A stretch of 64,000 nt of DNA from Aliiruegeria haliotis. Its GTDB lineage: Bacteria > Pseudomonadota > Alphaproteobacteria > Rhodobacterales > Rhodobacteraceae. The stretch lies in the NCBI RefSeq assembly GCF_003003255.1, contig NZ_PVTD01000001.1, positions 310,001 through 374,000 of the forward strand. The letters run 5' to 3'. The notes under the pieces are model-generated. The model was not told where the DNA came from, did not search any database, and saw only the letters and a program-made list of their open reading frames with translations. This document shows positions 8,161 to 16,082 of this stretch, in pieces (the stretch's first letter is position 1; every line of letters starts with the position of its first letter). The position numbers and the translations under genes are program-made.

Positions 8161-9126
8161 ATGGGTTTCTACGGAAAATCATTGAAGGTCACCGGTGTTC
8201 ATCCTGATCTGGATTCGGTCATTTTCGGCCCTTACTTGGTCCGCCCTGAGCGCGGACCTGACGACTTCCTGTTTCTCGAACAGAATGGAATTGATGAGAA
8301 ATGGGACGTTACGCGGAATGAAATTCGCATCGAGTTTCTGGAGACCATCACCGCCTCGAACGGCGACTACAATGCCTGGGTCATCGAGGATCACAAAAAT
8401 GTCCTGAAAGATATTCAATCAGTGAAAATCGTCGCTGGGCGGACCGATGCGGACTGGGACAAAAGCATGATCGAATGGTCAAATGACACGATCATCATCA
8501 ACTACGTGCGCGACGGTCTGGGTAGATCGATTTTTTATGGCCAGATGCTCACGCTCAGGGTGGAGTTCGACCCGTACTCCGGAACGAACGGTTCGGACAA
8601 GATCCTCGGGACGTCAGCGAATGACCGGCTGAGTGCGAAGGGTGGAAAGGACATCGTCTATGCCAAGCGCGGCGATGACATCGTGAAGGGCGGCGTCGGC
8701 GCCGACGGGTTGTTCGGAGGCAGCGGCGACGATCGGATTCTGGGGGGCATCGGCAACGACGAGTTGTTCGGTGGACTTGGGAGCGACACGCTCAAAGGAA
8801 ACGGTGGAATCGACATGCTTTTCGGAGGCGGCGGTGCGGACCGGCTGAACGGCGGCCCCGGCAGGGACGTGCTGAAGGGCGGCAAGGGCCCGGATGTGTT
8901 TGTCTTCAGCGCCGGGGGCGACAGGATCCTGGACTTCAGTCCGGATGTTGCCGGCGAGGTGCTCAACCTGAGAGCGAGCGCAGGCATACGGAATTTCAAG
9001 GACCTGAAGGCAAACCACCTCGAGCCGAAAGGTGGCGGTACCGAGATTGAAGATGCTTTCGGAAAGACTGTCTTTTTGAAAGCGGTCACGCCGCAGGAAC
9101 TGTCCGCCGACGATTTCCTCTTTTGA
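8161..9126 (+). CDS. RTX-type calcium-binding repeat protein
   Basis: A 321-residue protein. The first 130-140 residues form a domain I do not recognise. From about residue 141 to 255 there is a run of glycine/aspartate nonapeptides of the GGxGxDxhx type (for example GGSGDDRILGGIGNDELFGG), the calcium-binding beta-roll of RTX exoproteins. After the repeats comes DVFVFSAGGDRILDFSPD, the usual post-repeat motif, and the protein ends DDFLF, a plausible C-terminal type I secretion signal. No signal peptide and no neighbouring type I secretion genes. I chose the ATG at 8161 (purine-rich GAGAGAAG just upstream) over 8122. Its lower GC and its position between cob operons beside an IS remnant suggest acquisition by transfer. 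Confidence 0.82.
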   Translation: MGFYGKSLKVTGVHPDLDSVIFGPYLVRPERGPDDFLFLEQNGIDEKWDVTRNEIRIEFLETITASNGDYNAWVIEDHKNVLKDIQSVKIVAGRTDADWDKSMIEWSNDTIIINYVRDGLGRSIFYGQMLTLRVEFDPYSGTNGSDKILGTSANDRLSAKGGKDIVYAKRGDDIVKGGVGADGLFGGSGDDRILGGIGNDELFGGLGSDTLKGNGGIDMLFGGGGADRLNGGPGRDVLKGGKGPDVFVFSAGGDRILDFSPDVAGEVLNLRASAGIRNFKDLKANHLEPKGGGTEIEDAFGKTVFLKAVTPQELSADDFLF

Positions 9127-9136
9127 CTTATTGCTA

Positions 9137-10047
9137 GGGTCAGGACCCGTTGATTTTGGATGAGCTGCGTGATTCATCGTTCGAAAATCGAGCTGTGAAC
9201 ATGTCTGATATCTTCTGGCTGACAGATGCGCAGTTGGCGCGTCCTGAGCCCTATCTCCCGAAGTCCCACGGCAAGCCGCGCGTCGATGATCGGCGTGTGG
9301 TGAGCGGGATTATCTTCATCAACCGCAATGGCTTGCGCTGGCGGGACGCGCCGAAGGAACACGACCCTCACAAGACGCTTTTCAACCGTTGGAGCGCTGG
9401 AGTGACACGGGCACCTTCGCCCAGATGATGGTCGGGCTGGCTGCCGAACACAGCGAAGAGATGGCTGTGATGATCGACGCCACCTATCTGAAGGCACACC
9501 GCACCGCGACCAGTATGGGCGTGAAGTAGGGAGGACCAGAGATTGATCCGGGGGATCAATTTCCCGACGAACGGGGGTATGGACGTCTGATAGGCCGAAC
9601 CAAGGGCGGAGTGAGCCATTGACCGGCAGGTGATTGGAACAATCACCGAGAGGGGCCAAGCCGCACGCAATCTACGATAGCCAGGGACGCCCCCTCAACC
9701 TGTTTGTCACTGCCGGACAGGTCAGCGACTACATCGGGGCGCGGGCGTCGCTCAGCAGCTAGCCGAAAGTGGAATGGCTCCTCGGGGATCGCGGTCATGA
9801 CGCCGATTGGTTCCGAGAAGCATTGAAGGACAAAGGGATACGCGCGTGTATCCCCGATCGAAAGCAGCGCAAGAAAATGTGAAGTACGACAAGCGCCGAT
9901 ACAAACGACGCAACTGCATCGAGATCATGTTCGGCAGACTGAAGGACTGGAGACGCGTGGCAACCTGATACGACAGATGTCCAATGGCCTTCCTCTCGGC
10001 AATGGCACTCGCCGCAATCGTCATCTATTGGCCATGAGTCCTGAACC
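9137..10047 (+). mobile_element. decayed IS5-family (IS427-like) insertion sequence
   Basis: A degenerate element of about 0.9 kb. Imperfect terminal inverted repeats can be seen: AGGGTCAGGACCCGT at 9136-9150 and, on the other strand, AGGTTCAGGACTCAT (10048-10034), 12 of 15 bases alike. Inside is one transposase reading frame broken by frameshifts and stops. No clear target duplication remains. It separates the RTX gene from cobB and probably marks the site where the cob locus was opened. Confidence 0.75.
9201..10037 (+). pseudogene. IS5-family transposase, frameshifted and nonsense-mutated
   Basis: Pieces of one DDE transposase appear in order across several frames. Residues 1-65 (FWLTDAQLARPEPYLPKSHG, then FINRNGLRWRDAPK) run to about 9390, where a frameshift follows NRW. 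The next frame gives MIDATYLKAHRTATSMGVK (first Asp) and meets a stop at 9527-9529. Later fragments give LFVTAGQVSDYIGARA, LLGDRGHDADWFREALKDKG (second Asp) and CIEIMFGRLKDWRRVAT (Glu), ending IVIYWP at 10037. All three catalytic acids are still readable, but the gene cannot make a full protein. Confidence 0.88.
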
Positions 10048-10153
10048 TTGGCCGCCGGACGGTAGTGGAGACATGTCGCCGAAATGGCTGTCTGCCCGAT
10101 TGCCCGGTGGTGCCTTTCGCATGAGCGCTGGCGCCGGATCGCGACCACCTACC

Positions 10154-11443
10154 TCACCCCGGTGCCACCACATGCGCGTAGGATCCTGAAATCCGCCCGA
10201 TCCGCAGGCCCATCGGCGGCACCGCAGCCCCGGTGGCGTCCGTGGCTGCGAAGAGCCGATCCGCGGCGCCTTCCTCGACGATGGTCGCGTAGTGGAATTC
10301 ATGCGCGCGCAGGGGCCCCGTCCATGGTGCCCCGGCCAGCGGGGTCAGGCATCGGTATCCAAGCGACAGTTTCCGTGTCGCGAAGGAGGTGACCAGCGGC
10401 AACAGGCCGAGCATCTCGTGCCGGCGCCCCTCTGCGTCGATCAGCCCCTCGCCGAGGGTCATGTAGCCACCGCATTCACCGTAGATCAGCACGCCCCGGT
10501 CCGCCGCGCGCCGGGTCAACCCCTGGAACTTGTGGGCCTGCGCCAGCCGCCCGGCGTGCAGTTCCGGATATCCGCCCGGCAGGTAGATCGCGTCGGCCAG
10601 CGGGTCGGGGCCGCGATCTTCCAGCGGGGAGAACGGCAGGATCTGCGCACCCTGCGCCCGCCAGTCGTCCAGCAGATGCGGGTAGGCGAAGGTGAAGGCG
10701 GTGTCGCGCGCGACCGCGATCCGCTGGCCCGGCGGGGGCAGGCGGCGCGGCGGCGTGGCGGGCGGGGCCAGAGGGGCTGCGGCGTCCGCCAATGCCGTGA
10801 TCCGCAGCCCGGCGGCAACCTGTGCAGCTGCCGCGTCGAGAAACTGCTCCAGCCCCTCCGTCTCCGAGGCCTGCACCAGCCCGAGGTGCCGCTCCGGCAA
10901 CGCGAGCGCGGCGCTCCGGCTCAACACGCCGAGCACCGGGATGCCGGCCGCCAGCAGGGGGCGGGATGCCATCTCTGCATGGGCGCGCGTGCCGGCCCGG
11001 TTCAGGATCACGCCGGCAAGGGGCAGGTCGGGGCGCAGCGCCTTCAGCCCGGCGGCTGCCAGCACCGCGGATTGCCCTGTCTTGGCGATGTCCAGCACCA
11101 GCACGACCGGCAGCCCGAGCACCTGCGCCAGATCCGCCGCCGATCCGCGCCCGTCGCGCCCCGCGTCCAGCACCCCCATTGCGCCCTCGACCACCAGCAA
11201 CGCGCCGCCCTGCGATGCCGCCCGCGCCCGGAGCGTGTCCGGCGACATCGACCAGGCATCGAGGTTCACGGACGGCAGGCCGCAGGCGGCTTCGTGGAAA
11301 GCGGGGTCGATGTAGTCGGGTCCGCTCTTGGCCGCGCGCACATCCACGCCGCGCTGCCGGAGCGCACGCAACAATCCCAGCGTGAGCGTCGTCTTTCCGG
11401 CGCCCGATGAGGCCGCAGCGATCACGAACCCGCGCGCGCCCAT
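10154..11443 (-). CDS. cobB: cobyrinic / hydrogenobyrinic acid a,c-diamide synthase
   Basis: A 429-residue glutamine amidotransferase that amidates the a and c side chains using ATP and glutamine. Residues 12-19 (SSGAGKTT) are the Walker A loop of the N-terminal synthetase domain. The C-terminal class I-like glutaminase domain begins around residue 250 and carries the nucleophile C324 in YGECGGYM and a late His in the EFHYA context. The start codon shares one base with the cobA stop (TGATG), so the two are translationally coupled on the minus strand. Downstream lies only about 100 bp before the IS end. Specificity for the cobalt or metal-free substrate is not decidable here. Confidence 0.93.
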   Translation of the reverse strand: MGARGFVIAAASSGAGKTTLTLGLLRALRQRGVDVRAAKSGPDYIDPAFHEAACGLPSVNLDAWSMSPDTLRARAASQGGALLVVEGAMGVLDAGRDGRGSAADLAQVLGLPVVLVLDIAKTGQSAVLAAAGLKALRPDLPLAGVILNRAGTRAHAEMASRPLLAAGIPVLGVLSRSAALALPERHLGLVQASETEGLEQFLDAAAAQVAAGLRITALADAAAPLAPPATPPRRLPPPGQRIAVARDTAFTFAYPHLLDDWRAQGAQILPFSPLEDRGPDPLADAIYLPGGYPELHAGRLAQAHKFQGLTRRAADRGVLIYGECGGYMTLGEGLIDAEGRRHEMLGLLPLVTSFATRKLSLGYRCLTPLAGAPWTGPLRAHEFHYATIVEEGAADRLFAATDATGAAVPPMGLRIGRISGSYAHVVAPG

Positions 11444-12312
11444 CAGCCTTGCGAGGCCGCTCCGGGCGCAAGGCCGGTGCCCAGGGGATCGAGGTTGCGG
11501 GGCGGCTCGCCGCGAAGCTGGGACATCCAGTCGATGACCTGCCGCATGGCCACGACCCGGCCCAGGCAGACGATGGCCGGGGCTTGCATCTCCGCCGCCA
11601 CGGCCTCCCGCGCGGCGCCCCCCAGCGTGGTTTCGAGAACGCGCATGTCCGGCAGGGTGGCGTTGGAGACGATGGCGACGGGTTCGTCGGCGCCGCGACC
11701 GGCCTCCAACAGCGCGCCGGTGATCTTCTCCAGGTGCTTGATCGCCATGTACATGACGATCACCGGGCTGCCCTTCGCCAGGGACGCCCAGTCGATGGCC
11801 GACGGCGCCAGACCGGTCTGGTCATGCCCGGTCAGGAAAGTCACCGCCTGGTTCACGTCCCGATGTGTCACCGGGATACCCGCGAAGGCCAGCCCGCCGA
11901 TCCCGGCGCTGATCCCGGGGGTCAGGCGGATCGGCACGCCCGCCTGCACCAGCGTCTGCGCCTCCTCGCCGCCGCGGCCAAAGACGAAAGGGTCGCCGCC
12001 CTTCAGCCGGCAGACCTTCCGTCCCGCGCGGGACAATTCGATCAGCCGAAGCGAGATATCGCGTTGCTTGGCCGAGGGCTTTCCGCCGCGCTTGCCGGCA
12101 TATTCGAGCGCCGTCTCGGGGCGGCGCCAGTCGAGGATTCGCGGATCGACCAGCGCGTCATGCACGATCACGTCCGCCTCGCGGATCGCATGCAGCGCTT
12201 GCAGGGTCAGCAATCCGGGCTCGCCCGGGCCCGCGCCGACGAGCCAGACGAGGCCTGCCGGGAACTCGGGCCAGTCATGGGCGGGCAGCGGGTCGTGGGT
12301 CGTGTCTGTCAT
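11443..12312 (-). CDS. cobA: uroporphyrinogen-III C-methyltransferase (SUMT)
   Basis: A 289-residue SAM methyltransferase making precorrin-2 from uroporphyrinogen III, the branch point towards corrins and sirohaem. Conserved elements: VWLVGAGPGEPGLLTL, KRGGKPSAKQ, VCRLKGGDPFVFGRGGEE and TPGISAGIGG. It is a single-domain CobA-type enzyme, not a CysG fusion. The reading frame stays open far upstream, but ATG at 12312 is where homology begins. It is divergent from cbiD, with 96 bp between the two starts that must hold both promoters. Confidence 0.93.
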   Translation of the reverse strand: MTDTTHDPLPAHDWPEFPAGLVWLVGAGPGEPGLLTLQALHAIREADVIVHDALVDPRILDWRRPETALEYAGKRGGKPSAKQRDISLRLIELSRAGRKVCRLKGGDPFVFGRGGEEAQTLVQAGVPIRLTPGISAGIGGLAFAGIPVTHRDVNQAVTFLTGHDQTGLAPSAIDWASLAKGSPVIVMYMAIKHLEKITGALLEAGRGADEPVAIVSNATLPDMRVLETTLGGAAREAVAAEMQAPAIVCLGRVVAMRQVIDWMSQLRGEPPRNLDPLGTGLAPGAASQG

Positions 12313-12408
12313 GGCGCGCACCTTATCGCTGCCGCGCGGCAATGGCGAGACGTCCCGGACCACTCTTTGGGCCTGTAGCGTCATTGCCGCGCAGGCTATA
12401 CCGGGGAC

Positions 12409-13497
12409 ATGACACGCAAACCGACAGGCCCCCTGCGCACCGGTTTCACCACCGGCGCCTGCGCCACCGCCGCCACGGCGGCGGCCTGCGGGGCGTTGGT
12501 CACCGGCGAATGGGTGAGCCCGGTCGAGATCGATCTGCCGCGCGGGCAGCGGGTCGCCTTCGACCTCGACGAAACCGCCGCCGGGGAGGGCTGGGCGCGT
12601 GCGGTGGTGATCAAGGACGCGGGTGACGATCCGGATGTCACCCACGGCGCGGCGATCGTGGCAACGCTCCGTCCGGGCCGCGCGGGGGCCGGCGTGACCT
12701 TTCACGCAGGCGACGGCGTGGGCAAGGTGACCCGCCCCGGCCTGCCGGTCGCGGTCGGTGAGCCCGCAATCAACCCCGTCCCGAGGGAGATGATGACCCG
12801 CGCGGTGCAGGAGATCGCCACGCGCCGTGGCATTCCCGCCGATTTCGAGATCGAGATCGCCGTGGACGGCGGCCGCGCGCTGGCCGAAAAGACGTGGAAC
12901 CCGCGGCTTGGCATCCTTGGCGGGCTGTCGATCCTCGGTACCACCGGGATCGTGCGGCCCTTCTCCTGCGCTGCCTGGATCGCCTCGATCCACCGGGGCG
13001 TCGATGTTGCGCGGGCGGCTGGCCTGACCCATGTGGCAGGGGCGACCGGCGCGACATCGGAGCGGGTCGCGCAGGCGCATTTCGACCTTCCGGTGCACGC
13101 CATGCTCGACATGGGGGATTTCGCGGGCGGGTTGCTGAAATACCTCGTCCGGCACCCCGTGGACCGGCTGACCATCGCCGGGGGCTTCGGAAAGCTCACC
13201 AAGCTGGCGCAGGGCGCGATGGATCTGCATTCGGCGCGCAGCCAGGTGGACTTTGAGCAACTGGCCGACTGGGCAGAGGCGCTCGGCGCCGACCGGGCCG
13301 AGATCGCGGGCTGCAACACCGCCAACCAGGCGCTTGGCATCGTCGGGCTGCCGCTGGCGCAGGCGGTTGCGGGGCGCGCCCGCGACGTGGCGCAGGCTGT
13401 TGTGGCGAAGGCCGGCGTGGAGGTCGACATCCTGATGATCAACCGGGCCGGCGACCTCGTGGCGCTGGCTCCCGCAGGCGGAGGGCGAACGGCATGA
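12409..13497 (+). CDS. cbiD: cobalt-precorrin-5B C1-methyltransferase
   Basis: A 362-residue CbiD. The N-terminus RTGFTTGACATAATAAA is diagnostic, followed by DGGRALAEKTWNPRLGILGG, LSILGTTGIVRPFS and the late VAGGFGKL-like IAGGFGKLTKLAQG motif. In the cobalt-early pathway CbiD methylates C1; the oxygen-dependent pathway uses CobF instead, and no CobF is seen in this window. The cobK start overlaps the stop by ATGA. Together with CbiX and full-length CbiG this is the clearest sign of anaerobic-type chemistry in the cluster. Confidence 0.94.
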   Translation: MTRKPTGPLRTGFTTGACATAATAAACGALVTGEWVSPVEIDLPRGQRVAFDLDETAAGEGWARAVVIKDAGDDPDVTHGAAIVATLRPGRAGAGVTFHAGDGVGKVTRPGLPVAVGEPAINPVPREMMTRAVQEIATRRGIPADFEIEIAVDGGRALAEKTWNPRLGILGGLSILGTTGIVRPFSCAAWIASIHRGVDVARAAGLTHVAGATGATSERVAQAHFDLPVHAMLDMGDFAGGLLKYLVRHPVDRLTIAGGFGKLTKLAQGAMDLHSARSQVDFEQLADWAEALGADRAEIAGCNTANQALGIVGLPLAQAVAGRARDVAQAVVAKAGVEVDILMINRAGDLVALAPAGGGRTA

Positions 13498-14255
13498 CCC
13501 GACCCCATGTGCTCCTTCTGGGCGGCACCGCCGAGGCGCGGGCGCTTGCCGCGGCAATCCCCGAGAGCATCGATCTGACAATCTCGCTTGCCGGGCTGAC
13601 CCGCGCGCCGAGGGGCATGGCAGGTCTGGTCCGGACCGGCGGCTTTGGCGGGCCCGAAGCGCTGGCCGAGTGGTTGCGCGCGAACGAGGTGGCCGCCGTG
13701 GTGGACGCCACCCATCCTTTCGCCGCGATGATCAGCCGGAATGTTTCCTGGGCCACGCAGGACGCCGACGTGTCGCTCCTGCATCTTCAACGTCCGCCCT
13801 GGCAGCCGGACCTCGGCGCGCTCTGGGAACATCACTTCGACATTGCCTCCGCGCTCTGCGCGTTGCCGGAAACCGCGCGCCCGTTCCTGTCCACCGGCAA
13901 GGGCTCGGCCCCGGAGACGCTGCTGCGCCCGGACCTGCCGATTCTCCTGCGCGCCATCGAGGCCACGGAGGTGCCCGCGAATGTCCGGCTGGTGCGCGCC
14001 CGGCCGCCGTTTTCCGAGGAGCAGGAAATTGCCCTGATGCGCGAACACGCGATCACCCACCTGGTGACCAAGAATTCCGGCGGCGTCTCCGGACGCACCA
14101 AACTGACCGCCGCACAGGCGCTTGGACTGACAGTCGTGATGATCGAGCGGCCCGCATTGCCCGAGGGCGCCCTCATTGTAACGGACGTCGACGCGGCCCG
14201 CGCGTGGCTTGCATCGACGCTCGCGCTTGACACCTCTTCGAACCCGGCCCCATAA
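13494..14255 (+). CDS. cobK: precorrin-6A (or cobalt-precorrin-6A) reductase
   Basis: A 253-residue CobK/CbiJ reductase that uses NADPH to reduce the corrin ring. Motifs: VLLLGGTAEARALAAA (nucleotide-binding start), VDATHPFAAMIS, and THLVTKNSGGVSGRTKL near the C-terminus. Overlaps cbiD by ATGA, so the pair forms a short operon. The stop lies only a few bases before the cobalamin riboswitch of the next transcription unit, so read-through into cobW would still pass the riboswitch. Confidence 0.92.
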   Translation: MTRPHVLLLGGTAEARALAAAIPESIDLTISLAGLTRAPRGMAGLVRTGGFGGPEALAEWLRANEVAAVVDATHPFAAMISRNVSWATQDADVSLLHLQRPPWQPDLGALWEHHFDIASALCALPETARPFLSTGKGSAPETLLRPDLPILLRAIEATEVPANVRLVRARPPFSEEQEIALMREHAITHLVTKNSGGVSGRTKLTAAQALGLTVVMIERPALPEGALIVTDVDAARAWLASTLALDTSSNPAP

Positions 14256-14261
14256 CCGCCC

Positions 14262-14442
14262 GCACGAGGTTCCCGGGGCGTGCCCGGGCCAAGAGGGAAT
14301 GCGGGAGGCGCGGCAGAGCCGTCCGAACCGCAGCCGCCCCCGCGACTGTATGCGGAGAGCGGGCACACCAGGCCACTGGCGCGGAGGGCGCCGGGAAGGC
14401 GGTGCCCGCCGTGACCCGCGAGCCAGGAGACCTGCCTCGTGC
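14262..14442 (+). promoter_or_regulatory. cobalamin (AdoCbl-type) riboswitch
   Basis: All landmarks of the cobalamin aptamer are present in order: an 8-bp perfect P1 stem (GCACGAGG 14262-14269 with CCTCGTGC 14435-14442), the GCCGCCCCCGCGACTGT core at about 14334, the GGCCACTGG element at about 14371, CCGGGAAGGC at about 14391, and the B12 box GCCAGGAGACCTGCC (14422-14436). It lies 110 bases before cobW. No T-rich terminator separates it from cobW, so control of translation start is more likely than termination. An 11-base repeat of the 5' P1 strand (14525-14535) sits next to the cobW ribosome binding site. Confidence 0.95.
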
Positions 14443-14552
14443 CGCCGGCGCTGCCGGTGCGGGATGTGATCCGGGCGGGGTGCTCCGGGCGCAGCAGCCG
14501 ACAGGCGTCCCGCGACCCCACGCACCCGCACGAGGCAGAGGAGCCGCAGGAC

Positions 14553-15629
14553 ATGGCACAGAAGATCCCCGCAACGGTCGTCACCGGCTTTCTGGGCGCG
14601 GGCAAGACCACGCTCATCCGCCACCTGATCGAGAACGCGAACGGCAAGCGGATCGCGCTGATCATCAATGAATTCGGGGACCTGGGCGTCGATGGCGAGA
14701 TCCTGAAGGGGTGCGGCATCGAGGGGTGCGCCGAGGATGACGTGGTGGAGCTGTCGAATGGCTGCATCTGCTGCACCGTCGCCGAGGATTTCCTGCCCGC
14801 CATGCAGAAGCTGATCGACCGGGACGAGGCGCCCGACCATATCGTGATCGAGACCTCCGGCCTCGCCCTGCCGCAGCCGCTGGTGCGCGCCTTCAACTGG
14901 CCCGACATCCGGACCCGTGTGACGGTGGATGGCGTGGTTGCGGTTGTGGATGGCCCCGCGCTGTCCGAGGGCCGATTTGCCGCCAACGAGGCCGCCGTGG
15001 ATGCGCAGCGGGAGGCCGACGACACGATCGACCATGAAACCCCGCTGTCGGAGCTCTTCGAGGACCAGCTGGCCTGCGCCGACATGGTGGTGGTCAACAA
15101 GGCCGACCTGCTGGGCGCGGCCGCCGCGACCAGTCTGACCGACAAGCTGCGTGGCGAGGTGCGCAAGGGCGTCTCGGTTCTGCATTCGGAAATGGGCGCG
15201 GTGGATGCGGCTGTGCTGCTTGGCCTCGGTATCGGCGCAGAGGATGACATGGAGAGCCGCCACGAGGTGCACCATCACCATCATCACCACGATGACGACG
15301 ACGACGATCATGACGATCACGACCACGAACATGCCCACGGCCACGACGAGTTCGAGAGTTTCGTCGTGACCAGGCCGGAGATCGCCGATCCGACCGCCTT
15401 TGCCGCGCAGGTGGCCGATGTGATCCGCGCCCACGACATCCTGCGGCTGAAAGGCTTTGCCGCCGTGTCCGGCAAGCCGATGCGGTTGACGGTGCAGGCC
15501 GTCGGCCCGCGTATCGACAGCTATTTCGACCGTCCCTTCGGCGCCACTGAGCCCCGCGAAACGCGGCTGGTGGTCATCGGGCAGGCCGGGCTTGATCGGA
15601 GTGCCATCGAAAAGGCCCTCGCGGCATGA
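14553..15629 (+). CDS. cobW: CobW, G3E-family metal-chaperone GTPase with His/Asp-rich linker
   Basis: A 358-residue COG0523 GTPase thought to deliver cobalt to the late cobaltochelatase. The Walker A loop GFLGAGKTT is at 12-20, the metal-binding GCICC (C71, C73, C74) follows, and VVNKADLL is the guanine-specificity motif. A linker at about 240-266 is almost entirely His and Asp (seven His in a row, then Asp) and joins the GTPase to the CobW C-terminal domain. The ATG at 14553 follows AGGAG; the frame is open further up through the riboswitch expression platform but is not coding there. First gene of the riboswitch-controlled operon; the next gene overlaps by ATGA. Confidence 0.94.
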   Translation: MAQKIPATVVTGFLGAGKTTLIRHLIENANGKRIALIINEFGDLGVDGEILKGCGIEGCAEDDVVELSNGCICCTVAEDFLPAMQKLIDRDEAPDHIVIETSGLALPQPLVRAFNWPDIRTRVTVDGVVAVVDGPALSEGRFAANEAAVDAQREADDTIDHETPLSELFEDQLACADMVVVNKADLLGAAAATSLTDKLRGEVRKGVSVLHSEMGAVDAAVLLGLGIGAEDDMESRHEVHHHHHHHDDDDDDHDDHDHEHAHGHDEFESFVVTRPEIADPTAFAAQVADVIRAHDILRLKGFAAVSGKPMRLTVQAVGPRIDSYFDRPFGATEPRETRLVVIGQAGLDRSAIEKALAA

Positions 15630-16081
15630 CCGACCTCGTGATCCGCCGCGGCAACCCGCGGGATCCCGGCGCCACGCGCCTTCTGGAGGCCAGCCACGGT
15701 CTGATGGATTCGCTGTTTCCCGCCGATTCCAACCACTATCTGCCCATCGAGGGGCTGACCCTGCCGGGTATCCATTTCTACGTCGCGGAGCGTGGCGGAC
15801 GGGCGCTCGGCTGTGTCGCCATGGCCGACCGCGACGGCTATGGCGAAGTGAAGTCGCTGTTCGTCGATCCGGATGCGCGCGGCATGGGCATTGCCGACAG
15901 GTTGCTGGAGCACCTGACGGCGGAAGCCCGCGACCGTGGGCACACGCTTCTGCGGCTGGAGAGCGGGACCCGGCTCGACGCCGCGCACCGGCTCTATGAC
16001 CGGCACGGTTTTGTCAAATGCGAGCGGTTCGGAAACTACCCCGAAAGCGAGCACTCGATCTTCATGGAAAAGGCACTCTGA
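15626..16081 (+). CDS. GNAT-family N-acetyltransferase inside the cobalamin operon
   Basis: A 151-residue single-domain acetyltransferase. The core acetyl-CoA motif is visible as VKSLFVDPDARGMGIADRLL (about 71-90), with a final beta-strand region YDRHGFVKCERFGNY typical of small-molecule GNATs. Its start overlaps the cobW stop by ATGA and cobN begins one base after its stop, so it is co-transcribed with both and falls under the riboswitch. No acetylation step is known in cobalamin synthesis. The substrate is unknown; being carried along by operon structure is as likely as a pathway role. Confidence 0.88.
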   Translation: MTDLVIRRGNPRDPGATRLLEASHGLMDSLFPADSNHYLPIEGLTLPGIHFYVAERGGRALGCVAMADRDGYGEVKSLFVDPDARGMGIADRLLEHLTAEARDRGHTLLRLESGTRLDAAHRLYDRHGFVKCERFGNYPESEHSIFMEKAL

Positions 16082-16082
16082 C

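Noticed and set aside
9136-10048. Intact insertion sequence
   Set aside because: The transposase has several frameshifts and stops and the end repeats are imperfect, so it is a remnant.
15241-15350. CAC/GAC-rich repeat in cobW considered as a tandem DNA repeat
   Set aside because: It encodes the His/Asp-rich metal-binding linker of CobW and is explained by the protein.
12702-15434. 910-codon minus-strand frame across cbiD, cobK and cobW
   Set aside because: Runs antisense through three well-supported genes and the riboswitch; composition is typical of antisense frames in GC-rich DNA.
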